Source: Candidatus Moraniibacteriota bacterium (GTDB taxonomy: Bacteria; Patescibacteriota; Minisyncoccia; CAIUEV01; JAHKAQ01). Taken from it: 8,393 nt of DNA. Position 1 is the first letter of the stretch, and the number at the start of each line of letters is the position of its first letter. Below the pieces are notes generated by a model. The model worked only from the letters and a program-made list of their open reading frames with translations, was not told the origin of the DNA and did no database searches. The position numbers and the translations under genes are program-made. The DNA is taken from contig WJJX01000095.1 of NCBI GenBank assembly GCA_014729445.1, forward strand, positions 1 to 8,393, written 5' to 3'. This document shows, one piece after another, positions 1 to 6,546 of this stretch.

Positions 1-189
1 ACCAGCTGACGGATAGATCATAATCAAGCCCTCTTGTTCAATGTGTTGGATGCTTTGCTTTAAAAATTCTCTTGCCCCTGGAATTTTCTGTCTGGCAGGG
101 ATAAATCTCTCATTATCAAACAAGTTTTTATGTTTATCAAATACGAAGTTTTTTTCGTGATTCTTGAAGTTTTTCTTCGCTGTAATCAC
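1..189 (-). CDS. Unrecognised protein, partial; probably the downstream half of a frameshifted gene
   Basis: An open frame of 63 codons runs off the left edge without a stop. The first possible start is a GTG at 189-187 with no ribosome binding site, and an in-frame stop lies further upstream, so it has no convincing start of its own. The translation contains FDKHKNLFDNERF, then PARQKIPGAREF, and ends at the edge with GLIMIYPSAG, which has the look of a real folded protein (amphipathic helix followed by a hydrophobic strand). It overlaps the 67-codon frame at 137-340 in the +1 frame. Removing one A from the seven-A run at 149-155 would join the two into one gene of at least 113 codons. I do not recognise the family. 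An H-x4-D and a YPSAG are visible, but they are too close together to be the standard PlsC acyltransferase layout. Confidence 0.5.
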   Translation of the reverse strand, partial: MITAKKNFKNHEKNFVFDKHKNLFDNERFIPARQKIPGAREFLKQSIQHIEQEGLIMIYPSAG

Positions 190-340
190 CTTTATAAACT
201 GGCTTGACTTTATATAAATTCAGCCAATAATCGACAATGCCTTTCAAACCGTGTTTTTCATATTTTCTAAACATAAATCTAAGCAACAAGCTATTGATTT
301 GCCGCTCCTTAATTTGATCTATATTTTCGTATGGATTCAT
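137..340 (-). CDS. Hypothetical 67-aa protein; probably the N-terminal half of a frameshifted gene
   Basis: A charged, mostly helical 67-residue product starting MNPYENIDQIKERQ and ending ESRKKLRI, with no signal peptide or membrane segment. The ATG at 340-338 follows the sequence CTAACTGTTTTAT, which has no Shine-Dalgarno motif. The frame closes with TGA just after a run of seven A's (149-155 read on the minus strand). The downstream sequence stays open in the +1 frame to the window edge, so this is either a truncated N-terminus or one gene with a homopolymer indel. If one A is dropped, the junction reads ESRKNFVFDKHK and continues into the 1-189 frame. It lies downstream of the 137-aa gene, 55 bp away on the same strand, with a strong palindrome between them. 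Function unknown. Confidence 0.5.
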   Translation of the reverse strand: MNPYENIDQIKERQINSLLLRFMFRKYEKHGLKGIVDYWLNLYKVKPVYKGDYSEEKLQESRKKLRI

Positions 341-362
341 ATAAAACAGTTAGTTTGGATTA

Positions 363-389
363 TTAAGTGTTGCATTTTGCAACACTTAA
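363..389. repeat. 12-bp perfect inverted repeat (intergenic hairpin)
   Basis: The arms 363-374 and 378-389 are perfectly complementary (core AAGTGTTGCA / TGCAACACTT) with a 3-nt loop. The hairpin sits 5 bp past the stop of the 137-aa minus-strand gene and 22 bp before the next minus-strand start. In that direction it is not followed by a T-run, so it is not a textbook intrinsic terminator. It could be a factor-assisted terminator, an mRNA-end stabiliser or a regulator binding site. Confidence 0.7.
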
Positions 390-394
390 ATTTT

Positions 395-808
395 CTATTT
401 ATTCAGCTTGGCTAACACAATTCCTCCGACAATGCCGTTTACTAGACTCATAATCGTCCAGGTTAAAATCATCACCAAAGGCAGTTTGAAACTGCTGTAA
501 TTAATAATGAATCCCGGCAAACCTGACACAAAAAAGAAAATCAAACCAAAATTTAATCCTTTTTTTAAATCGCTTCCGGCAAAAAGTGTTTTTGATTTGT
601 CCCAAATCCAAGCAAAAACAAGGCCAAGCACAATCGGATAAGCAAAAAATAACATCATAATCGGATCTTCCCAAGGTCTAAAAACAGGATTAGTTTCATA
701 AGCTGTCTGCAGATTGGGGAAAATAGCATTAAAGAGCGGGTTTAATAGCACATTTACAACCAGCATGGCAATGCCGGTCAAAAGTCCTGTCCGAATTAAT
801 TTTTTCAT
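395..808 (-). CDS. Small four-helix integral membrane protein, function unknown
   Basis: 137 residues, very hydrophobic, with four predicted membrane helices at about residues 6-30, 49-69, 83-103 and 109-133. The loop between helices 1 and 2 carries NPVFRPWEDPIMM, and the helix 3-4 junction carries SGLPGFIINYSSFKLP. Both look like family-defining motifs, and I have a general memory of uncharacterised membrane proteins with FRPW.DP and P..I.YSSF in environmental bacteria, but I cannot attach a name. There is no cleavable signal peptide; the N-terminus MKKLIRTG puts positive charge inside. The ATG is preceded by ACAAAAACAAA, with no Shine-Dalgarno. It lies 63 bp downstream of the 761-aa gene on the same strand and has its own good -10 box in that gap, so it can be transcribed separately. 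Confidence 0.85.
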   Translation of the reverse strand: MKKLIRTGLLTGIAMLVVNVLLNPLFNAIFPNLQTAYETNPVFRPWEDPIMMLFFAYPIVLGLVFAWIWDKSKTLFAGSDLKKGLNFGLIFFFVSGLPGFIINYSSFKLPLVMILTWTIMSLVNGIVGGIVLAKLNK

Positions 809-827
809 TTTGTTTTTGTTAATGATT

Positions 828-858
828 ATTATAAATAGATTTTTTGAAAAATATACAA
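828..858 (-). promoter_or_regulatory. Candidate sigma70-type promoter for the 137-aa membrane protein
   Basis: On the minus strand there is a perfect TATAAT (833-828), preceded after 19 bp by TTGTAT (858-853). A start site 6-8 bp further on would leave an mRNA leader of only about 13 nt before the ATG at 808. The -10 is strong; the -35 is weak and the spacing slightly long. In DNA this AT-rich a TATAAT can occur by chance. Confidence 0.35.
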
Positions 859-871
859 CTTGTCCTTTTTA

Positions 872-3157
872 TTATTCGAGGTTTTTTATCGCTTCATTCT
901 TCATTTCTTGAAATGAATTCGAAATAAAATTTTGATCCCAAGGGCTGAATTCCGGGAACGTATGGTTGAACTTATCTTCAAGACTATGAAATCCTTTTTT
1001 TCCTAATCCGGTAAAATAAGTGCTGGCCGGTTGATACAATAAAAGAGTTGCGTCGGAATTTTTTTGAATACTCTTTTCTATGAGTAGGAATAATATTTTT
1101 ATTATTTCGGCTTGAGCTTCGGTTTTATCCAATTGGGGATTAAAAAGCTCTGGATTTTTCAAAAAGACTTTACCTCGTAATTTTAACCGACGATGCTCAA
1201 GCGTCTGATTTGATTTTTGATTTGTTTTTAAAAGGGCTAAAAATTCCTCTTTCCATTTGGATTCAATTGGAATAATCTTGCTTACTAATAGGCTTAAATC
1301 ATATTCATATTTTTTATTGAAAACTCTCTGAATGTGAACTTGATTATTCTTATTAATAAATTTAGAAATTGATGCTTCATATTTATTTAAAAAAAGCCCG
1401 ATTATCTTTTGTTGTTTTGTAAGATCATCCAAATTATCAAAGTTTGGAATTTCTTTTCGAAAAACCCTGACCACATAATATTCGAGGGCTTTATGGGTAT
1501 CGAATCTGATTTCTAACATATTCTCTAAAAACGGAAAATATTTTTTGAAAATATCGATTTTTTTATAGCCCAAATCTTTTATATAGGTTCTAATTTTATC
1601 AGGTAAAGTAAAATCGTAAATTTTACAAGCCAGGCTCCAAAGATGATCTTCCGTGTCTGATTCACTCGATGATATCTTCGATTTATTTATTTGATTTGGC
1701 TCCTCCAAATTTTCTTTAATAAAACGTAAGACGAAATCTTCTTTTTCTTCCTTATTTAAATTAATTTTATTTGAAGACGTAAATTTATTTTCATCTAATT
1801 GCAAATCAGGAAAGGCTATATTCAAAGGAACAAACACACTACCGCTTAGTTGATGCGCTTTACTCGGTAAATCTTCTCTATTATAGCTTTCCAAAATATG
1901 TTTTAACATTAGTTTATTTCCTGTATGATAAGCCAAGCTTGCATAGGGATCATTCTTAAAAATATAATTCCTGACATTCTTTTTCCACTCATCTTTACTT
2001 GTTTCTTTCCAACGATATTTATCTGGTTTATTTTTTTTCGCTCTGCTATATTTTTTCAAATCAAATGTTTCATCGTTGACAATTTCGCGTATCCGGTCCT
2101 GCCATTTCGACACTGTCAAAAATCTAAGAGCGCCTTCAGTTAAGAGATCTCTTTTGGTCTTATTTTTTAAAAACTGCTGCCACTTATCTTTATCAATAAT
2201 ATAGATTGCATTGCCTAAAAAAGGAGAAGCTAAAATCGCCACCGTTTTAAATTCATAAACTGCATAGTCACTAAAAGCTTTACTTGTTTCTGATTTTTGT
2301 AAATAAACATATTCGGGGCTTAAATCCATTAAAAATTTTATTCGTTCTGAAAAAAAAGCTTTGGGATCATAATCTTCTCTTGCTTTAGATTTTTTTAGCA
2401 TTGCTTCTCCTTTGTTTCCTTGCTGCCACTGCCCGGACGGCAAAAGCTCAAAATCAATTTCATGAAACTCCCTTTCAAAATTGGCCTGATCTAAGAAAGA
2501 TTTCTTTTGGAATTCAAAAATTTTCCTAATTTCAGTTTCTAATTCTTCAGTTTCGGTAATATTTTCAAGAATCTTTAAAGATTCTTTTGTTAATTGTAAA
2601 TCGATTAAATTTTTTTTAGCTGAAAAAGATTTAATCAATCGATTCAATTGATCAATTTTTAAGCTTCGGTTTTTACTGTCACTTATAATATCCTGCTGTA
2701 ATTCTTCAATTTTTTTTTGATCTTTTTGCGTCCTGGTTCGTAATTCTCCAATTTTTGAAACGGTTTGTTCAATTTGTTTATTCGGCTTATATTCTGGTCC
2801 CGATTTTCTGTATGCATGCAATAAAAGCGAGCCTAAATTTTTTTCTTTTTGCATAATAGAAAGCTCATTACCAATGCTCTCCCTAATAGAATCAAATTCA
2901 ACAATGTGAGGTAAACACCCTAAAACTAATTGAAGCTTAAAATAAGTTTGAACAATTCCTTTAAAAATCTCTTCAATTTCTTTTTCGCTTTTGTCAATTT
3001 TTTGACTAAGATCGGAAAAATCTAAAGTAGTATTTTCCGTGGAGTATACTGGCTCTTTATTGGAATTTTCATAGTTTCGCGTTTCCGCATCTGTTTTTTC
3101 ATAAATCTTTCCAATGTAGTGTTTATACATTGCTGTTTCTTTTCTTCGATGAGTCAT
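872..3157 (-). CDS. Large 761-aa uncharacterised soluble protein with a coiled coil
   Basis: I do not recognise this protein. It has no signal peptide and no membrane helix, is rich in Lys, Glu and Ile, and is probably cytoplasmic. Visible order: a polar N-terminus (1-55); a helical segment (55-115); a long heptad-like coiled coil (about 125-225, e.g. KDQKKIEELQQDI); then a mixed alpha/beta region. The most motif-like stretch is 301-358, with SPFLGNAIYIIDKDKW at 311-326, TKRDLL at 334-339 and SKWQDRIREIV at 350-360. This resembles a segment I associate with other uncharacterised proteins (G-N-A-x-Y ... W ... T-K ... W-x-x-R-I), but I cannot name a domain. The C-terminal third (about 500-761) is helical. 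The start could also be Met10 (MYKHYIGK); both ATGs follow purine-rich but non-canonical sequence. It is divergent from the 46-aa gene and followed 63 bp later by the four-helix membrane protein. No nuclease, ATPase or methyltransferase motif is evident. Confidence 0.9.
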   Translation of the reverse strand: MTHRRKETAMYKHYIGKIYEKTDAETRNYENSNKEPVYSTENTTLDFSDLSQKIDKSEKEIEEIFKGIVQTYFKLQLVLGCLPHIVEFDSIRESIGNELSIMQKEKNLGSLLLHAYRKSGPEYKPNKQIEQTVSKIGELRTRTQKDQKKIEELQQDIISDSKNRSLKIDQLNRLIKSFSAKKNLIDLQLTKESLKILENITETEELETEIRKIFEFQKKSFLDQANFEREFHEIDFELLPSGQWQQGNKGEAMLKKSKAREDYDPKAFFSERIKFLMDLSPEYVYLQKSETSKAFSDYAVYEFKTVAILASPFLGNAIYIIDKDKWQQFLKNKTKRDLLTEGALRFLTVSKWQDRIREIVNDETFDLKKYSRAKKNKPDKYRWKETSKDEWKKNVRNYIFKNDPYASLAYHTGNKLMLKHILESYNREDLPSKAHQLSGSVFVPLNIAFPDLQLDENKFTSSNKINLNKEEKEDFVLRFIKENLEEPNQINKSKISSSESDTEDHLWSLACKIYDFTLPDKIRTYIKDLGYKKIDIFKKYFPFLENMLEIRFDTHKALEYYVVRVFRKEIPNFDNLDDLTKQQKIIGLFLNKYEASISKFINKNNQVHIQRVFNKKYEYDLSLLVSKIIPIESKWKEEFLALLKTNQKSNQTLEHRRLKLRGKVFLKNPELFNPQLDKTEAQAEIIKILFLLIEKSIQKNSDATLLLYQPASTYFTGLGKKGFHSLEDKFNHTFPEFSPWDQNFISNSFQEMKNEAIKNLE

Positions 3158-3297
3158 TATTCTTACTTCTTATCTTAGTTAAAAATTAAACAGGCTTTAG
3201 ATTGGCATATCTCTAAATATTTCATCCCCACTCGCTCTCCTTCAATTGTAACAGAAAATTTATTTTTACTCTATTAAATTTTGTCCTCCTTTTGTTA

Positions 3298-3326
3298 TTG
3301 CATTTCAATAGGATTACTGTAATAAT
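3298..3326 (+). promoter_or_regulatory. Candidate promoter for the 46-aa gene
   Basis: TTGCAT (3298-3303), a 17-bp spacer and AATAAT (3321-3326; TAATAA one base earlier) give a reasonable sigma70-type promoter on the plus strand. The predicted leader before the ATG at 3365 is about 30 nt. It lies in the divergent region shared with the 761-aa gene. The evidence is spacing and consensus only. Confidence 0.35.
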
Positions 3327-3364
3327 TGAGAAAGCGTTACCCTCTAAAAACTAATTTAGAAAAA

Positions 3365-3505
3365 ATGAAAAAAATAATCGATTTTTTCAGAAAAATCGGC
3401 CTACTTAGAATGAGCAAAGGGGATTATTACACCGGAGAATACGACAGTCGAGATGATCTTAAAAAAGAAAAAAAAACCAAAAAGGAATCGCCTAAGAACA
3501 AATGA
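3365..3505 (+). CDS. 46-aa basic small protein of a type common in Patescibacteria
   Basis: A short complete gene, ATG to TGA, encoding 46 residues. The N-terminal half (MKKIIDFFRKIGLLRMSKGD) forms a basic amphipathic helix, the middle is aromatic and polar (YYTGEYDSRDDL), and the tail is almost all Lys, Glu and Pro (KKEKKTKKESPKNK). I have a memory of short Patescibacteria proteins built the same way (M-K-x-[IL]-x-[DN]-F-[FL]-R-K-I-G-[IL]-L-R, then a Tyr/Gly patch, then a charged tail), which supports a real gene; this is recollection, not a search. The helix could lie on the membrane surface or bind nucleic acid. The upstream sequence AATTTAGAAAAA has no Shine-Dalgarno. It is followed by a T-rich stretch and the GC-rich structured block. 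Confidence 0.7.
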   Translation: MKKIIDFFRKIGLLRMSKGDYYTGEYDSRDDLKKEKKTKKESPKNK

Positions 3506-3550
3506 TTTTATTTCTTTTTTAAATTATAATAGAAAAATTGCCGTAAAACT

Positions 3551-3655
3551 ATTTTGGGGTTGATCCAAATCGCGCATAGGCTGTCAAATCTAAGAAGCCC
3601 GCAGCGAATTATTGTTTCTTAGGAGGCCAAACTCGTCGAACAAGGCGGCCACGAT
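3551..3655 (+). ncRNA. Candidate structured RNA or 5' leader upstream of the bactofilin-like gene
   Basis: Bases 3571-3660 are 45/90 G+C (50%), while the flanks on both sides are around 10-25%; in an AT-rich genome this often marks a structured RNA. No reading frame is convincing. Hairpins can be drawn: 3553-3557 with 3565-3569 (TTTGG/CCAAA, 7-nt loop); 3589-3598 with 3614-3623 (10 bp including two G-U pairs, core CTAAGAA/TTCTTAG, 15-nt loop); and 3625-3628 with 3647-3650 (GGCC/GGCC). The loop GCAGC (3601-3605) can also pair with GCTGT (3580-3584), giving a pseudoknot. An AGGAGG at 3621-3626 is partly buried in the main stem and has no start codon after it. It matches no tRNA, tmRNA, SRP or RNase P signature that I can see. 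The strand is chosen because the plus-strand gene follows at 3715. A degraded gene or mobile-element remnant is the alternative. Confidence 0.35.
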
Positions 3656-3714
3656 AAACTTATAAAGCTAAACTTTTAATTTTTAATATAAGTTAAGTAA
3701 ATTAATCGACAAAA

Positions 3715-4908
3715 ATGAAAATAAAAACAAAAACCGCGATTGCTTTAAGCCTGGGAATTATCTGTTTTCTGTTCTTTAATGTTATAAACGTTTATGCGGC
3801 CGAATTTAAAGTAGCCGATGAACACGGAAACCTAACCGTTGCCGAAGGCGAAAGAATCAAAAATCTTTACGCCGCGGGCAATATTATTTTAATTGAAGGC
3901 GAAATTGAAAGCGATCTTTATACTGCGGGAAACACCATTACTATAAACGGCAAGGTGAGCGACGATGTCAAAGCCGGGGGAGCAACCGTGATTGTACGCG
4001 GCGATATTGGAGGCAGCGTGCACGTCGCAGGCGGCAATATTTTAATCGAGAGTAAAATAAAAGAGGATCTGTTTGTGGCAGGAGGAAGTGTCACTCTGAC
4101 CAAATCAGCTTTAATCGAAGGAGATTTGATTGTGGCCGCAGGAGCGGTAAGCATTGAAGCTCCGATTTTGGGCGATGTCAAGGCTGCAGGCGGAGAAATT
4201 GTGATAAACAGCAGAATCTCGGGAAGTGTCGAGGCTAATGTGGAGGATAAATTGATTCTCAAGGAGCAGGCTTACTTGGAAAAAGACTTAAATTATAAAT
4301 CCTTGCAAGAGTTGGAAAAAGATCAAAACGCGGTAATTTCAGGTAAAACCAATTTCGACAAGGTCAAAGCCAAAAAAACAGATACCTTTAAGGAATTTAA
4401 GCTGCCTTTTGCTTTGTTGGTTGTGATCTTTATTGTAAAGCTTTTGGCCAATATCATTCTGGGACTGGTGCTGCTTTATTTGTTCAAAAACATCATAGAA
4501 AAAATCAACAAAAACAGCTTGACCGAATTTGGCAAAAGTCTTGGTTTAGGCTTTTTGGGCTTGATTTTTGTACCCATTGTTTGTTTGCTGCTGTTTTTGA
4601 CCCTATTAGGTATCGGTCTTTCCAGTCTGCTCTTCCTGGTTTATTGTTTAACGCTCTTCCTTGCCGCCTCTTTAGCCGGAATAATCTTCGGCAGCTGGAT
4701 GATCAAAATTTTAAAAAGGCACAAGGATTATTCTGTCAGCTGGCCTCAAGTGGTTTTAGGAATAACCGTTTTAGAAATAATTTGCTTAATTCCGATAATG
4801 GGCTGGTTAGTGAAATTCGTTTTTCTGTTGGTCAGTTTGGGAAGCCTTTATTGTTTAACCTGGCAGAAAATCAAAACATCATCTAAAAAAACCATTCCCA
4901 AGCGATAG
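3715..4908 (+). CDS. Exported bactofilin-like (polymer-forming) beta-helix protein with a C-terminal membrane domain
   Basis: 397 residues in three parts. Residues 1-29 are a clear Sec signal peptide (KIKTK, then a hydrophobic core, cleavage near VYA-AE). Residues about 48-192 form eight consecutive beta-helix rungs of mostly 17 residues, each starting with a small-residue turn (YAAGN 52, YTAGN 69, KAGGA 86, HVAGG 103, FVAGG 120, IVAAG 139, KAAGG 156) and containing I-x-G-x-[IV]-x-x-[DS]-[LV]. This is the repeat of bactofilins, which self-assemble into filaments. After a charged linker (193-230) come about four membrane helices (230-258, 275-300, 302-330, 345-383) and a basic tail. Classical bactofilins are cytoplasmic and lack both the signal peptide and the membrane part, so this one should display its beta-helix outside the membrane. 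It probably serves as an envelope scaffold. The start is fixed by the signal peptide; AATCGACAAAA upstream has no Shine-Dalgarno. Confidence 0.88.
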   Translation: MKIKTKTAIALSLGIICFLFFNVINVYAAEFKVADEHGNLTVAEGERIKNLYAAGNIILIEGEIESDLYTAGNTITINGKVSDDVKAGGATVIVRGDIGGSVHVAGGNILIESKIKEDLFVAGGSVTLTKSALIEGDLIVAAGAVSIEAPILGDVKAAGGEIVINSRISGSVEANVEDKLILKEQAYLEKDLNYKSLQELEKDQNAVISGKTNFDKVKAKKTDTFKEFKLPFALLVVIFIVKLLANIILGLVLLYLFKNIIEKINKNSLTEFGKSLGLGFLGLIFVPIVCLLLFLTLLGIGLSSLLFLVYCLTLFLAASLAGIIFGSWMIKILKRHKDYSVSWPQVVLGITVLEIICLIPIMGWLVKFVFLLVSLGSLYCLTWQKIKTSSKKTIPKR

Positions 4909-4977
4909 AACTTTCTGAAAAAACAGATATCTTTTTCGAATTGAATTTATAAAGCTCCAACCAGTTAATCCAAAAAA

Positions 4978-6207
4978 TTATTCCCGACATTCTTTTCGGT
5001 TTTGCGTTTTCTTGGGGTCGCCATTATTGGAGATCGGTGTTGCCGGCGGAATTATAGACAGCAGAATACTGGTAAACACGATACTCCACAAAATCACCCC
5101 AAAGGTGAAGTTTTGCAGCAATGGATTTTCAACCAGAGAAATAAGAGCGGCTCCCACCAAGCCTTTTGGAAGCAGTCGCTCGAGTATTTTTTTGTCGAAT
5201 GAGCTTGTTTCTTTTGGAACAAAAAAATGTACAATCAATATACGGACAAGAAAAAGCAGGGCCGTCACAATAAATGTCCAAAACAGGATATTTATCTGGG
5301 AAATACGGATAGAGAGACCTATAAAAACATAAAAGTAGGTTTTAAGTAAAAATACAAATCCCGAAAACATTTTTTTTTCCCATTCGGTCAATGAAAACTC
5401 ATGAAAGCGGGAGATGAAAAACAGGGATTTCTTTTTTACATACTGTAAATTACCAAGCGTTATTCCAAAGGCTAAAGCGGCAAAAACTCCGCTTGCGCCA
5501 AAAATCTCTGTGATGCTAAATACAATTAGGACAAGCGCCGGAGTCATAAAGATGTTGTTTTGAATTCCCCGCACCTGGTATATAATTTGAGACCACCCAA
5601 ACGCGGTTACAACGCCCACAAGCAAAGCAATAGTAAGGTCAAAACCGATTCCGGCTGAAAAGGAGCGGATGTTTAAAAAACCGTTTTGAGTAAAATCAAT
5701 AATGGCAAATATAATACTTACGGTAAATACGTCATTGATATCGGCCTCAAAGGTTATGAGCGATTTTGTTTTGTCAGCAACGGGCAGTTTTTTCAACAAA
5801 GGAATGGAAATACCGGCGGACACCCCTCCCAAAAGAACGCCGACAACCAGGGATTCAATTAAATCAAAATCAAGAACCAAACTGCCGAAACCGACGATAA
5901 TGGCAACGGTGCTTATAAGGGTGGCAAGCATCATAAAAAAGGCGCGCGGCATGGTTATGAACAATTCCTTTAATTTAATGTTCAGACCGGCTTCAAATAA
6001 AACGACAAGAAGGGTTAACACGGCAAATACTTCCGCCTCAATACCAAATTGACCGGGATTTACCAGTCCCGTAACCGGTCCCAAAACAAGCCCGATAATT
6101 ATAAGAAACAAAACATCGGGAACATGAAATTTTTCAAATATATGAGAAAACAAATAAGCCAAAAAGACAAGAGAACTAATTCCTAATAAAATATAGGCTA
6201 TCTCCAT
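4978..6207 (-). CDS. Sodium (or potassium)/proton antiporter, CPA superfamily
   Basis: 409 residues with about 12 membrane helices spanning the whole length, the usual size of the transport domain of CPA exchangers. Family signs: GLVLGP (39-44) in helix 2; FEAGL (71-75); the adjacent Asn158-Asp159 in TFEADINDVF, matching the N-D ion-binding pair of electroneutral NhaP/NHE-type exchangers; GASGVFAAL (237-245); Arg322 in helix 10/11; and LPKGLVGAAL (346-355), the counterpart of the family's R-P-K-G motif. There is no C-terminal RCK/TrkA-N or USP domain, only a short polar tail (NNGDPKKTQNRKECRE), so it is not regulated like KefC. Expected role: exchange of Na+ or K+ for H+ at the inner membrane, for pH and ion balance. 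It is convergent with the bactofilin-like gene (69 bp apart). Ion specificity cannot be read from the sequence. The ATG follows TTATTTAT, with no Shine-Dalgarno. Confidence 0.92.
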   Translation of the reverse strand: MEIAYILLGISSLVFLAYLFSHIFEKFHVPDVLFLIIIGLVLGPVTGLVNPGQFGIEAEVFAVLTLLVVLFEAGLNIKLKELFITMPRAFFMMLATLISTVAIIVGFGSLVLDFDLIESLVVGVLLGGVSAGISIPLLKKLPVADKTKSLITFEADINDVFTVSIIFAIIDFTQNGFLNIRSFSAGIGFDLTIALLVGVVTAFGWSQIIYQVRGIQNNIFMTPALVLIVFSITEIFGASGVFAALAFGITLGNLQYVKKKSLFFISRFHEFSLTEWEKKMFSGFVFLLKTYFYVFIGLSIRISQINILFWTFIVTALLFLVRILIVHFFVPKETSSFDKKILERLLPKGLVGAALISLVENPLLQNFTFGVILWSIVFTSILLSIIPPATPISNNGDPKKTQNRKECRE

Positions 6208-6488
6208 ATAAATAATTTAAGACATATTTCCTGCTGCCATATATACTAAAAATAGATAAATTTTTATTTTTGCTTTTTAGAATTATAAAATCAACAACAG
6301 TTTAATAGTAAAATATTTATTCAAGTCATGCAAAAAATTAGAGAGGATTTTTAGAAGCTGTTATTTGGGCTAATTTAACGGTCAACCTTCTATCACCAAA
6401 ATAAAACATATTCGAAAATAGTTTTTATTTCACAAAAAATCTGAATTTGTTTCTTTTTTATCCCACCCTCCCAAAAACTAAATTGATT

Positions 6489-6517
6489 TTGTTTTTTCTT
6501 TAAAATTTTGGTAAATT
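6489..6517 (+). promoter_or_regulatory. Candidate promoter for the 282-aa gene
   Basis: TTGTTT (6489-6494), a 17-bp spacer and TAAATT (6512-6517) fit the sigma70 pattern and lie 35 bp before the ATG at 6553. The -10 element coincides with the left arm of the inverted repeat at 6512-6546, so a protein bound to that palindrome would block it. The consensus match is moderate and the region is AT-rich. Confidence 0.35.
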
Positions 6518-6546
6518 AATAATAAAGACCTTTACTTATTAATTTA
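6512..6546 (+). repeat. Large inverted repeat (hairpin) ending 6 nt before a start codon
   Basis: The arms 6512-6522 (TAAATTAATAA) and 6536-6546 (TTATTAATTTA) are perfectly complementary over 11 bp. Inside them 6523-6526 pairs with 6531-6534 around a GACC loop, leaving a single bulged C at 6535. The result is a stem of about 15 bp directly in front of the ATG at 6553. It overlaps the predicted -10 box, so it may be a DNA operator. If transcription starts upstream of it, it could instead be an mRNA hairpin affecting translation. Confidence 0.6.

Noticed and set aside
1..189. PlsC-type acyltransferase, from H-x4-D (KHKNLFD) and a later YPSAG
   Set aside because: The spacing between the two elements is about 35 residues, much shorter than in the family, and no other block is present.
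714..911. Plus-strand 65-codon open frame, and similar open frames at 1925-2143, 3918-4262, 4581-4886, 5002-5202, 5012-5332 and 5702-6052
   Set aside because: Each lies mostly or wholly inside a much better gene in another frame (membrane protein, 761-aa protein, bactofilin-like protein or antiporter) and has the composition of a translated shadow.
3551..3660. tRNA, tmRNA, SRP RNA or RNase P RNA in the GC-rich block
   Set aside because: No T-loop (GGTTCGAATC-like), no CCA end, and none of the conserved core sequences of these RNAs.
4914..4937. Intrinsic terminator between the convergent genes (TCTG/CAGA or GAAAAA/TTTTTC stems)
   Set aside because: The stems are 4 bp, or 6 bp of nearly pure A-T; too weak to call.
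6331..6409. Minus-strand 24-codon frame (MFYFGDRRLTVKLAQ...) in the antiporter/282-aa gap
   Set aside because: Very short, no ribosome binding site, and no clear relation to its surroundings; a chance frame cannot be excluded.
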